From assembly GCA_015489265.1 (NCBI GenBank), contig WFZY01000099.1:1-9212 (forward strand): 9,212 bases of DNA, given 5' to 3'. The notes below the pieces were generated by a model. It had not been told where the DNA came from. It was given only the letters and a program-made list of their open reading frames with translations, and searched no databases. Both the position numbers and the translations under genes were made by a program. The first letter of the stretch is position 1, and the number at the start of each line of letters is the position of its first letter. This document shows, piece after piece, positions 1 through 6,776 of this stretch. The DNA comes from Flavobacteriaceae bacterium (GTDB taxonomy: Bacteria > Bacteroidota > Bacteroidia > Flavobacteriales > Flavobacteriaceae).

Positions 1-174
1 CCAACCCATTGCAACAGAATAATCACCAATATTAGCATCATCCCATTGGTCGCTATCAACATATCCCGCCCTAAAAGCGGCTTTTCTCGGATTAAAAAAC
101 ATCCGCGTACCTTCACCGGTTACTTCGTCATCAATGTTGGTCCCGGAACCGTAAGTGCCGGTTACTAACAAACC
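1..174 (-). repeat. Second copy of a 199-residue module in the fibre gene (truncated by window edge)
   Basis: Residues 567-624 (GLLVTGTYGSGTNIDD to DYSVAMGW) repeat residues 368-425 at an offset of exactly 597 bases, with no indel. The copy includes TRMFFNPRKAAFRAG in both cases. Bases 63-111 are identical over 49 positions to bases 660-708, while flanking positions differ. The copy runs off the left edge, so the number of modules is unknown. Confidence 0.85.
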
Positions 175-1872
175 GTCGGTAGCTCCGGCATCTGAGCGCA
201 GCATTCCTTTAAAATTAGATTTGCCGTCTTTATAAACAATCAAAGCATCACTTTTATGAGATTCATCCGCGCCGTTACCAATCACAAACAGCCGGTCGGA
301 AGCATTCCAACTATCTGTAGAAGCGGGCGTATAATCCGTATTATAACTTCCTAAAGTTGTTTCTGCATAAGATTTGGCAGTCGTATATTGTCCTGTTGCT
401 ATTGCTAAATTACCAGTCGCTCGTGATAAAATGCCTACCGCAAATGATGCCCGCCCTTCAGCAAGTGTATTTTCGCCTATGGCGGTTGAGCTTATTCCGG
501 AAGCGGTTGTGTTAGCTCCCATAGCAGTTGACAAATATCCTGCAGCAGTTGTGCTACCTCCGGTTGCAAATGACATGCTACCAAAAGCTTTTGTATCCAA
601 ACCCATTGCAACCGAATAATTACCAATATTCACATCATCCCATTGATTACCATTAACAGATCCCGCCCTAAAAGCGGCTTTTCTCGGATTAAAAAACATC
701 CGCGTACCGGCACCGGTTACTTCGTCATCTATATTAGTCCCTGAATCGTAGGTACCGGTAACTAAAAAACCATCGGTGCCATCAATCCGTACCGCACCGG
801 CGTCAGCCGTAATATTTTTGCCGGCACCGGCACCGCCTTCATCATAGGCTTCATCAAGCGTATTACTTATGGCTGTTTTATTTGTCCAAGTAGCATTACC
901 CGAAGAATCTGAAGTTAAAACTTTTCCATTGCCCTCCGAACCATCAACATATTTTAAAGTCCCATTTACCTCAAGCGTCGCCGTAGGATTTTCCGTTCCT
1001 ATACCGGTGTGATTATCTTTGACATACAAGGCAGGATAGTCCGCATAGACTTCTTCTTGCATTTCCATTTCATTCAAATACACACTTGTGCTTCCTTGCT
1101 TATTGTTATCGGTAATTTTTAAACGGTAAAACCTGTAAGCTTGTGTATTGCTAAAATTGTATTCGCGCCAGGCACCGTCCGTCCAATTGGTTTGACCGGT
1201 TTGGCTGTCCAAGATCGTCCAGTTGGTTCCATCATTTGAACCGAGAAATTCCCAAGAATACGGGGTTAATCCATTATCGCTACCGGTCCAATACAGCCGG
1301 TATTTGGCAATAGTTTTTTCATTGCCTGCGCCGAAATCGTATTGTACCCATACCGGTAGCGTATTGTTATTTTGCCATTTGGTATTGGTATCATCGTCAA
1401 AAAGCTTATCCGGTGAATTTGATGCTTGAAATTCTTGTGCCGAAGCGGTTCCGCCGGAACATTGATCGGCGGTATAATTGCCGGTTGTCACACGCGTAGA
1501 TACTTCAAAAGTTCCTGTGGTATGATCTTTACCAATAACCACTTTTTTGTCCGTGCCAACATATACATTCGGATCATTGTCTTCCCATAGCTTGTTCCCT
1601 GCTTCTATTAATTGCCATGCACTACCGTCAAAATAATAAAATCCGGACGTGTTATCCGTTTGATAAATGACCAATCCGGTAGCAGGCGCGTTAATGGCAT
1701 CACGTTGGTTTTTAGTCATCCGGGGAATCAAAATACCTTTGTCTGTACTTTTAACATCTAACATAGCAGAATTGTCCGGTTGGCTGCCATCGTTATTGAT
1801 ACCTACCTGTGCATATAAAGGCATTAAATTTAATACTAACAAAAAGATGAATGACAGAACAATTTTTTTCAT
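1..1872 (-). CDS. Modular secreted fibre/adhesin with discoidin domain and YadA-type repeats (partial, 3' end outside window)
   Basis: The frame is open from an ATG at 1872-1870 to the window edge, giving 624 residues with no stop. Residues 1-21 are a signal peptide (MKK, hydrophobic core, cut near LYA|Q). Residues 22-90 form a cap common in Bacteroidota surface proteins (NSAMLDVKSTDKGILIPRMT, then ATGLVIYQTD and GFYYFDGSAW). Residues about 135-272 resemble an F5/8 type C (discoidin) carbohydrate-binding domain (LFDDDTNTKW, WVQYDFG, WEFLGSNDGTNW, FYRLKI). Residues 290-330 carry a linker (GIGTENPTATLEVNGT, GKVLTSDSSGNATW). Residues 368-566 are a module with six 14-residue YadA-like repeats followed by NASDRLFVIGNG; a second copy starts at 567. 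By family, such proteins are elongated, probably trimeric, surface or tail-fibre-like, and often end in an S74 chaperone domain; that end is not visible. Adhesion or glycan binding is inference. The gene is divergent from the glycosyltransferase. Confidence 0.85.
   Translation of the reverse strand, partial: MKKIVLSFIFLLVLNLMPLYAQVGINNDGSQPDNSAMLDVKSTDKGILIPRMTKNQRDAINAPATGLVIYQTDNTSGFYYFDGSAWQLIEAGNKLWEDNDPNVYVGTDKKVVIGKDHTTGTFEVSTRVTTGNYTADQCSGGTASAQEFQASNSPDKLFDDDTNTKWQNNNTLPVWVQYDFGAGNEKTIAKYRLYWTGSDNGLTPYSWEFLGSNDGTNWTILDSQTGQTNWTDGAWREYNFSNTQAYRFYRLKITDNNKQGSTSVYLNEMEMQEEVYADYPALYVKDNHTGIGTENPTATLEVNGTLKYVDGSEGNGKVLTSDSSGNATWTNKTAISNTLDEAYDEGGAGAGKNITADAGAVRIDGTDGFLVTGTYDSGTNIDDEVTGAGTRMFFNPRKAAFRAGSVNGNQWDDVNIGNYSVAMGLDTKAFGSMSFATGGSTTAAGYLSTAMGANTTASGISSTAIGENTLAEGRASFAVGILSRATGNLAIATGQYTTAKSYAETTLGSYNTDYTPASTDSWNASDRLFVIGNGADESHKSDALIVYKDGKSNFKGMLRSDAGATDGLLVTGTYGSGTNIDDEVTGEGTRMFFNPRKAAFRAGYVDSDQWDDANIGDYSVAMGW
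373..624 (-). repeat. Six tandem 42-bp units encoding YadA-head-type 14-residue repeats
   Basis: Residues 417-500 of the fibre protein divide exactly into six 14-residue units, each starting with G and carrying the pattern G-x-x-S/A-x-A-x-G near its start: GNYSVAMGLDTKAF, GSMSFATGGSTTAA, GYLSTAMGANTTAS, GISSTAIGENTLAE, GRASFAVGILSRAT, GNLAIATGQYTTAK. A degenerate seventh (SYAETTLGSYNTDY) follows. In YadA heads this repeat folds as a left-handed parallel beta-roll in a homotrimer. The DNA units have diverged from one another, so this is a protein repeat, not a recent satellite. Confidence 0.85.
598..771 (-). repeat. First copy of the 199-residue fibre module (conserved head portion)
   Basis: Encodes residues 368-425 of the fibre protein (GFLVTGTYDSGTNIDD to YSVAMGL), matching bases 1-174 in phase at an offset of 597. 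This stretch lies immediately before and into the first YadA-type unit. It is the best conserved part of the module; the preceding portions (VRIDGTDG versus RSDAGATDG) are looser. Confidence 0.85.
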
Positions 1873-1969
1873 AACGTATGGTTTAAATTAAACTGTTTTT
1901 GATTATTTATAATTTCTCTATATCGACTTATTTTATATAAATATGTCCAAAACAGCTCTTTTTTTCTTT

Positions 1970-2001
1970 CAAAATTACCTTTTTAAGAACCTATTGTCAA
2001 A
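1970..2001 (-). promoter_or_regulatory. Bacteroidota-type promoter for the fibre gene
   Basis: On the minus strand this reads TTTG (2001-1998), a 20-base spacer, then TAATTTTG (1977-1970). That matches the vegetative sigma consensus of Bacteroidota, TTG/TTTG at -33 and TAnnTTTG at -7. The start of transcription would be near 1964, leaving an untranslated leader of about 90 bases rich in A and T, with no Shine-Dalgarno sequence before the ATG at 1872. Confidence 0.65.
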
Positions 2002-2392
2002 AAATCAATGTACTAAAATTGTACTTCTAACAACTTTACTTATAAGCAATTTATTTTTATAATTAATTAAGAATCAACATCTAACATAATAATCAGGCAA
2101 TTTATTTCTTATAATTTTTTATAAAGTCAATTTTTAAACAGAAAAACCAGCAAAATTATAGACAATTTTCAATGACTTATCTTACCAAACCATAAAAAAT
2201 ATGTGATAAAAGCATATCATTTGAAAAGGATGAAATTATACCAATTAATGTTTATTTTTGACAAATAAAAATGAATAGCTAAACGCAATGCCGTCCGGAT
2301 GATGAAATTGAGATAAAATTGAAATTTCTCGGCATTGGCTTTTCGCTTAACAAAGATGATATCTAAAACTTAACAGCACCAAAAAAACAAAA
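2002..2392. other. AT-rich intergenic region between divergent fibre and glycosyltransferase genes
   Basis: The stretch is AT-rich and holds no convincing ORF or RNA gene. The only promoter-like element facing the glycosyltransferase is TATTTTTG at 2253-2260, which fits TAnnTTTG but has no TTG at the right distance upstream, so it is weak. An 8-bp inverted repeat at 2286-2337 is listed separately. The remainder shows nothing I can interpret. Confidence 0.5.
2286..2337 (+). repeat. Inverted repeat in the leader of the glycosyltransferase gene
   Basis: CAATGCCG at 2286-2293 is the exact reverse complement of CGGCATTG at 2330-2337, with a 36-base loop. Inside the loop, GAAATT and AATTTC (up to 2329) can also pair, so a two-stem hairpin is possible. 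It lies 55 bases before the start codon at 2393. Whether it is an RNA structure, an operator or chance cannot be told from one sequence. Confidence 0.35.
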
Positions 2393-3310
2393 ATGTTTCT
2401 ATCCGTCATCATATGTACCTACAACCGCGACCGTCATATCCGCCGGGCTTTAGAAAGTTTAATCCGTCAAGACTTTGACCGGTCGGCTTATGAAATCATA
2501 GTAGTAGATAATAATTCGACCGATCGTACCGGCGAAATCATCAGCCGGTTTAAACAGGCACATCCCGAATATCAAATACAACTCGCTAAAGAACACCGGC
2601 AAGGGCTGTCTTATGCCAGAAACAAAGGTTTGGAACTGGCACAAGGCACTTATGTATCTTTTATTGACGATGACGGTATTGCCCGTGAAGATTATGTGCG
2701 GCAAATTTATCAGTATATGTCACAATTTCCGGATGAAGTGGCTTTTGGCGGCAAAGTTTTACCAAAATACGAAAAGGGCAAAGCGCCGGATTGGATGAGT
2801 CCGTATATAGAACGTATCATCTCTATAGTCGATTTAGGGGAAGATGTCAAAACATTGAAAAAAATCTATCCGGTGGGTTGTAATATGATTTTTAAAAAAG
2901 CGGTCTTTGATCAAATCGGCGGCTTTAATACGGCTTTAAAATTGCGTTCGGACGATAAGTATATCTTTTTAAAAATAAGAGAAGCCGGTTATAAAGTTTT
3001 ATATTTGCCCAAAGTCGTGGTATGGCATTTTATCGATGATTTTCGCAATAGCTTAGATTATGTTAAAAAAGTCAGCCGGCTCAATGGTGAAGCCGAACGT
3101 ACCCGTATCAGCACCTTAAAAAGCAAACGGCGACGAACTTACATACTCCGGCTGTTTGATTATTTATGGAAATTGGCGGCATCAACTGTTTTATGGTTGC
3201 TTTTTGCATTAAAAGGACAAGCCGTCAAAGGCAAAGCATTATTTTTATCGGTTTGGAATGCTTTGTGCGGATTTATGAAAAAACAGAAAGTGTTTAATGA
3301 AAAGTGGTAA
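2393..3310 (+). CDS. Family 2 (GT-A) glycosyltransferase
   Basis: A 305-residue protein with a classic GT2 N-terminal half: LSVIICTYNR at residues 3-12, the nucleotide-binding VDNNSTD at 38-44, and the metal-binding FIDDDG at 90-95 (a DXD-type motif). GGF at 176-178 and RSDDKYIFLKI at 185-195 occupy the usual acceptor-side position, where D187 or D188 would be the catalytic base; WH at 211-212 follows. A hydrophobic stretch at about 261-275 after a basic patch (KSKRRR) suggests peripheral or single-pass membrane attachment on the cytoplasmic face. Donor and acceptor sugars cannot be read from sequence; cell-surface polysaccharide or glycolipid synthesis is the usual role. No other glycan genes lie next to it here. 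The ATG at 2393 begins directly at the conserved fold, with an A-rich leader and no Shine-Dalgarno sequence. Confidence 0.9.
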   Translation: MFLSVIICTYNRDRHIRRALESLIRQDFDRSAYEIIVVDNNSTDRTGEIISRFKQAHPEYQIQLAKEHRQGLSYARNKGLELAQGTYVSFIDDDGIAREDYVRQIYQYMSQFPDEVAFGGKVLPKYEKGKAPDWMSPYIERIISIVDLGEDVKTLKKIYPVGCNMIFKKAVFDQIGGFNTALKLRSDDKYIFLKIREAGYKVLYLPKVVVWHFIDDFRNSLDYVKKVSRLNGEAERTRISTLKSKRRRTYILRLFDYLWKLAASTVLWLLFALKGQAVKGKALFLSVWNALCGFMKKQKVFNEKW

Positions 3311-3439
3311 AATGTGCTTGAGAATAAAAAAGGAAATTAAAAATTGGAAATTAATGCGCTTTTTTTTAGAAATTTATCAAATATGAAATGAAATCAATTC
3401 CTCATTTCTTCAAATTAATATTTAATCAATTAACCCCCA

Positions 3440-3459
3440 ATCCCGATATACATCGGGAT
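3440..3459. repeat. Perfect 8-bp palindromic hairpin upstream of the permease gene
   Basis: ATCCCGAT at 3440-3447 and ATCGGGAT at 3452-3459 are exact reverse complements around the loop ATAC. The hairpin ends 23 bases before the permease start. It is GC-richer than its surroundings and has no T run after it on the plus strand, so it is not an obvious terminator for the upstream gene. It could be a dispersed palindromic element, an operator or an RNA leader hairpin. Confidence 0.6.
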
Positions 3460-3482
3460 GACAAGCAAAAAAACAAAAATAT

Positions 3483-4799
3483 ATGAGTCCAATAAGAAAA
3501 AGAAACAAAAGTTTGGGAGTAGTAGAATTAATAGCCATAGCCGTCGGTGGTATGGTTGGTGGTGGTATTTTCAGTATTTTAGGGATCTCTGCTTCTATGA
3601 TTGGTTTTTTAACCCCTATTGCTATTATTATCGGTGGTTTAATCGCCATGTTAGCCGCTTATGCTTATGTCAAATTAGGAGTTTACTACAAAGATGAAGG
3701 TGCGACCTATTCTTTTATCAAACGTACCTTTCCTAATAAACATATAGCGGCAGCAACTATCGGATGGTATGTTATCTTTGGCTATATCAGCACATTAGCA
3801 CTATATTCTTACACCTTTGCTTCTTATGCCATCAGTAGCACCGGTTATGCTGACGATATTTGGATTCGCAAAGCGGTTTCATGGGCGGTTATAGCTTTCT
3901 TTACCATCATTAATTTGTGGAGTGTTAAAGGCATGGGGCGTATTGAAGATTTGATGGTCTATACCAAATTATTTATCTTATTTATCATTTCAATATTATT
4001 GATGCAACACGGACAAACTACTTTTGGACAATTTATGGAAAAGATGATTCAAGATGCCGAACATGCCAAACTTTTACATATCTTAATTGTGGCTTCCATT
4101 ACCTTTGTTGCTTATGAAGGATTTCAGCTTGTTATTAATGCTGTCAATGAAATGACCAACCCCGACAAAAATATTCCTCGTGCCATTTATGGGGCTATTA
4201 GTTTGGTTATTACCATTTATGTAGTCATTGCCATGGGCGCTTTATTCGCTATTCCGGTGCAAGATTTAATCAAAGGTAAAGAATATGCTTTGGCTGCCGG
4301 TGCTTCGGAAGCTATAGGTAATATGGGTAAGTTATTAGTAATATTCTCGGCACTTTTGGCAACGAGTAGCGCTATCAGCGGGACGGTTTTTGGCTCATCC
4401 CGCCAAATGGCTGTCATAGCAGAAGATCATTTGATGCCTAAATTTTTAGCCAAACGAAACCGCCAAAATATTCCGGCAAATGCTTTGATTAGCATGGCAG
4501 TATTGGCTAGTTTATTGATTTTAGTCGGCGGCTTAAGATTGATATTGGAATTTGGTAGTATAACTTTCCTTGTCGTATCCTTATTGATGTCCATTACCAA
4601 TTATACAATTCGTGACAAAACACAATCTTCGGGTTTTATCAGTATATTGTCCATATCCGGATTGAGTTTGGGGGCTATTTTGATTTTGTATTATGAACTC
4701 ACTACCAAATTAGACCAAATGCTGTTTATTTTGGTTATTTATATTCTATTGACAATTGGTGCCTATTGGTTTAGTCAGAAAAAGAAAAAGATGTTTTAA
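3483..4799 (+). CDS. APC-superfamily amino acid/polyamine-type permease
   Basis: This 438-residue protein has about twelve hydrophobic segments and the hallmarks of the APC fold. TM1 carries IAVGGMVGGGIFSILG (residues 19-34), the unwound glycine-rich segment that binds the substrate backbone. TM6 and the following loop carry FVAYEGFQLVINAVNEMTNP (208-227) with NIPRAI after it, the conserved E-NP-IPRAI stretch. ATSSAISGTVFGSSRQMAVIAEDHLMP (293-319) is the TM8 to cytoplasmic loop typical of the family. Length is normal and the C-terminus ends in a short basic tail (KKKKMF). It should work as a proton- or ion-coupled importer or exchanger in the inner membrane. The substrate cannot be assigned. 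It stands alone, with 172 bases before it and 244 after it. The start at 3483 gives a short basic N-terminus (SPIRKRNKS) as is usual. Confidence 0.88.
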   Translation: MSPIRKRNKSLGVVELIAIAVGGMVGGGIFSILGISASMIGFLTPIAIIIGGLIAMLAAYAYVKLGVYYKDEGATYSFIKRTFPNKHIAAATIGWYVIFGYISTLALYSYTFASYAISSTGYADDIWIRKAVSWAVIAFFTIINLWSVKGMGRIEDLMVYTKLFILFIISILLMQHGQTTFGQFMEKMIQDAEHAKLLHILIVASITFVAYEGFQLVINAVNEMTNPDKNIPRAIYGAISLVITIYVVIAMGALFAIPVQDLIKGKEYALAAGASEAIGNMGKLLVIFSALLATSSAISGTVFGSSRQMAVIAEDHLMPKFLAKRNRQNIPANALISMAVLASLLILVGGLRLILEFGSITFLVVSLLMSITNYTIRDKTQSSGFISILSISGLSLGAILILYYELTTKLDQMLFILVIYILLTIGAYWFSQKKKKMF

Positions 4800-4955
4800 G
4801 AAATTAATCATAACAAAGGTTGAAAGTTTGAGTCGCTATAGCCGGCAGAATAGTGGATAGCAGCAAAGTCTAATTGAAAATAAACAAGACATGAGTAGAA
4901 GCCTATTCTGATTGTATCAATGAGAAATCCCAGTAAGATTTATTTTTTAGTTGAC

Positions 4956-4975
4956 TATCAAAGTTATATTTGATA
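4956..4975. promoter_or_regulatory. 7-bp inverted repeat overlapping a TATATTTG box, upstream of lptE
   Basis: TATCAAA at 4956-4962 and TTTGATA at 4969-4975 are exact reverse complements spaced by six bases. The repeat overlaps TATATTTG at 4965-4972, a match to the TAnnTTTG -7 box. No TTG lies at the correct distance upstream. It could be an operator over a promoter for lptE, but evidence is slight. The rest of the 4800-5043 gap shows no gene. Confidence 0.3.
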
Positions 4976-5021
4976 TGCGACCGAATAAAGAAACTAAAAT
5001 CTAAAATGAAATAAAAATATC

Positions 5022-5029
5022 TATATTTG
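5022..5029 (+). promoter_or_regulatory. -7 promoter box for the lptE-TPR-secG operon
   Basis: TATATTTG matches the Bacteroidota -7 consensus TAnnTTTG exactly and lies 14 bases before the lptE ATG, implying a very short leader. No TTG is present about 20 bases upstream, so the -33 half is missing or degenerate. Confidence 0.45.
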
Positions 5030-5043
5030 CAATTGAAAAGTCA

Positions 5044-5556
5044 ATGAAAAAACACTATAAACATATTATTTCGGGACTGATATTGATTGCCTTAGTTATT
5101 TCCTGCAAGGTTAATTATTCATTTTCAGGGATTAATATTTCAAAAGATATTAAAACCTATGAAGTAGATTATATCCCAAACAATGCCCCTTTGGTGGAAC
5201 CCGGCTTAAATGAAGATTTTCGGAACATGTTAATCGACCGGATTGATCGTCAAACCGGATTGACCCAAGTAAAAAATAACGGCGATATTGTTTTTCAAGG
5301 CGAAATAGTAGATTATAAAATAGAACCCGCAGCACTTTCCGCCGGACAGACTGCTGCAATGAACCGCTTGACTATCGGTATCAAAATTGACTATATCAAC
5401 CAAAAAAATCCGGATGACAATATCAGCAAAAGATACTCTTGGTATTATGACTACCCCGCTTCAACAAGCATTAACGATATCAAAGCACAAGCCCATGAAG
5501 AAATTTTAAAGACCATACTCGATAATCTTTTTAATGACACTTTGGCAAAATGGTAA
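5044..5556 (+). CDS. lptE: LPS-assembly lipoprotein LptE (Bacteroidota type)
   Basis: A 170-residue lipoprotein. A hydrophobic signal (residues 8-20) ends in a lipobox with cysteine at 21 (VISC), so the mature protein is lipid-anchored, facing the periplasm at the outer membrane. The body matches the LptE family of this phylum: YSFSGINI (25-32), YIPNNAPLVEP (43-53), GDIVFQGEIVDYKIEP (80-95), and AAMNRLTIGIKIDY (104-117). It ends in a helical segment and a terminal W. By family, LptE plugs and helps assemble the LptD translocon that inserts lipopolysaccharide in the outer leaflet. It is first in an operon with a TPR gene (overlapping by 7 bases) and secG, the order commonly seen in Bacteroidota. 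Sequence similarity to proteobacterial LptE is low, so the call rests on motifs recalled from the phylum plus context. Confidence 0.87.
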   Translation: MKKHYKHIISGLILIALVISCKVNYSFSGINISKDIKTYEVDYIPNNAPLVEPGLNEDFRNMLIDRIDRQTGLTQVKNNGDIVFQGEIVDYKIEPAALSAGQTAAMNRLTIGIKIDYINQKNPDDNISKRYSWYYDYPASTSINDIKAQAHEEILKTILDNLFNDTLAKW

Positions 5557-6302
5557 CCAATGCTGACATATTACTTCAAGTTTTTAATGACGATACTATC
5601 CTTGTTAAACATATAGACGAAATACATAAGCTTGTAAAAAAATACCCGTATTTTCAACCGGCTTGGGCAGCCAAAACCCGATTTTTAAAAATTAAAAAAT
5701 CTTATGCCGCCTTACAATTACAGCAAACGGCAGCACGCAGTATTGATAGAGCACTTTTATTAGAATATTTGGAAAAACCGATTATCAAAGAAAAAACTGA
5801 AGAAAAACGTGAAATTTTTGAAAAAAAAGACATAAAACCGGTTTCCGTTGAATCTGCCAAACCCGAAAAACAGAAAATTCATAATAAAACCGATATTGAA
5901 AAAGAAAAGCAGGAAACTTTAACTGTAGAAAAACCTACCGGTCTAAATCTAAAACAAACTGTTCTAAAACCGGAAAAATTGAGTTATATTGAATGGTTAA
6001 ACTATTTTAATTCGACCAAAACAAGAAAAAATAAATCCAATATTGATCGGATTGAAAAATTTCTTAAAGAGCGTCCTAAAATAGTTCCAAAGAAAAATAT
6101 AAGTGTCAAAGCCCCTGATATTATTGAGAAGAGTGTAGCTGAAAAACAAATGTTAATGACGGAAACTTTGGCTAATTTATACTTGAAACAAAAAAAATAT
6201 GAGAAAGCCATTCAAGCTTTTCGCATATTAAGTTTGAAATATCCAAAAAAAAGTAGTTATTTTGCAAATCAAATAAAAGAAATCAAACAGAAATTAAAAT
6301 AA
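5550..6302 (+). CDS. TPR-containing protein of unknown function between lptE and secG
   Basis: A 250-residue, highly basic protein without signal peptide or membrane segment, so probably cytoplasmic. It has three parts. Residues 1-75 are helical (NADILLQVF, LVKKYPYFQPAWAAKTRFLK, SIDRALLLEYL). Residues 78-135 are a low-complexity K/E-rich linker. Residues 143-250 hold LSYIEWLNYF (144-153), KNKSNIDRIEKFLKERPKIVP, and a TPR-like helical pair, LMTETLANLYLKQKKYEKAIQAFRI (202-226) followed by LSLKYPKKSSYFANQI. This arrangement is typical of the uncharacterised protein found at this place in Bacteroidota operons. The ATG lies inside the last codons of lptE (7-base overlap), which suggests translational coupling, and secG follows after six bases. 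The lack of assigned function and the constant neighbours suggest a link to export or envelope assembly; that is inference. Confidence 0.85.
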   Translation: MVTNADILLQVFNDDTILVKHIDEIHKLVKKYPYFQPAWAAKTRFLKIKKSYAALQLQQTAARSIDRALLLEYLEKPIIKEKTEEKREIFEKKDIKPVSVESAKPEKQKIHNKTDIEKEKQETLTVEKPTGLNLKQTVLKPEKLSYIEWLNYFNSTKTRKNKSNIDRIEKFLKERPKIVPKKNISVKAPDIIEKSVAEKQMLMTETLANLYLKQKKYEKAIQAFRILSLKYPKKSSYFANQIKEIKQKLK

Positions 6303-6308
6303 GAAATT

Positions 6309-6668
6309 ATGAGTTTAATTGTTTTTATACTATTAATAGCTATCGTTGCCTTTTTATTAATCATTGTCGTGATGGTTCAAAATCCCAAAGGCGGTGGTTT
6401 AGATTCTAATTTTGGCGGTGGCGGTGCCAATATGTTTGGCGGTGTACAACAAACAACCGACTTTTTAGACAAAGCCACATGGTTTTTATTCGGACTTTTA
6501 GTCGTTTTAATTTTGATTTCAAACACGGCAATTATCAGCACCAAAGCCAATAATCAATCGCCTATAAAACAAGCTATTGAAAATCATGTTCCAACACCTG
6601 ATGAAACCCAAAAACCGATGCCCAATCCGATAATGCCGACTGATAAAAAAGATAAGCCGGGCAAATAA
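6309..6668 (+). CDS. secG: Preprotein translocase subunit SecG
   Basis: A 119-residue protein with the SecG plan: a first membrane helix at residues 3-23, a conserved cytoplasmic loop VQNPKGGGLDSNFGGGGANMFGG (23-45), TDFLDKATWFLF entering the second helix (57-76), then a hydrophilic proline-rich tail (VPTPDETQKPMPNPIMP) ending in K/D-rich residues. SecG is the auxiliary subunit of the SecYEG channel in the inner membrane and assists SecA-driven export. It is the last gene of the lptE operon, six bases after the TPR gene, and is closed by a strong intrinsic terminator at 6720-6752. The extended Pro/Lys tail is usual for this phylum. Confidence 0.93.
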   Translation: MSLIVFILLIAIVAFLLIIVVMVQNPKGGGLDSNFGGGGANMFGGVQQTTDFLDKATWFLFGLLVVLILISNTAIISTKANNQSPIKQAIENHVPTPDETQKPMPNPIMPTDKKDKPGK

Positions 6669-6719
6669 TTGTTTACCGGACTTAATTTGTCATAAATTTT
6701 ATAAAAAATGATAAAAAAT

Positions 6720-6752
6720 AAGTGTCAGTCTGTCAGATTGACACTTTTTTTT
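6720..6752 (+). terminator. Intrinsic terminator after secG
   Basis: A 12-bp stem (AAGTGTCAGTCT at 6720-6731 with AGATTGACACTT at 6735-6746, one G-U pair) has a three-base loop and runs into eight T (6745-6752). It separates the lptE-TPR-secG operon from groEL. A-rich sequence on the left means it could also work in the other direction, but there is no gene needing that. Confidence 0.85.
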
Positions 6753-6776
6753 ATGTAAAAAAGTGATTGATGACAA

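Noticed and set aside
374..619. Plus-strand open frame of 81 residues with a repetitive composition (PxAxxxxPxAV).
   Set aside because: It is the antisense of the YadA-type repeats in the fibre gene; the 42-base periodicity keeps the opposite strand open. No start signal or independent support.
373..624. Regular spacing of similar short sequences suggesting a CRISPR array.
   Set aside because: Units are contiguous 42-mers without identical repeats or unique spacers, and they translate in phase into a known protein repeat.
1223..1891. Plus-strand open frames at 1223-1429 and 1667-1891.
   Set aside because: Both lie antisense to the fibre gene, which has a signal peptide, recognisable domains and its own promoter.
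1893..1955. Inverted repeat CTGTTTT / AAAACAG in the leader of the fibre gene.
   Set aside because: Seven AT-rich pairs across a 49-base loop are easily expected by chance in such AT-rich DNA.
2151..2158. A second TAATTTTG box on the minus strand upstream of the fibre gene.
   Set aside because: It has no TTG/TTTG at 19-20 bases upstream and is much farther from the gene than the well-formed promoter at 1970-2001.
3385..3408. Inverted repeat GAAATGA / TCATTTC with a 10-base loop after the glycosyltransferase gene, as a terminator.
   Set aside because: The stem is AT-rich and only two T follow the right arm. The T8 run at 3360-3367 lies before it and has no stem of its own. I cannot support a terminator here.
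3458..3697. Plus-strand frame starting just before the permease.
   Set aside because: Out of frame with the permease, whose APC motifs are unmistakable; composition is that of a shifted reading frame.
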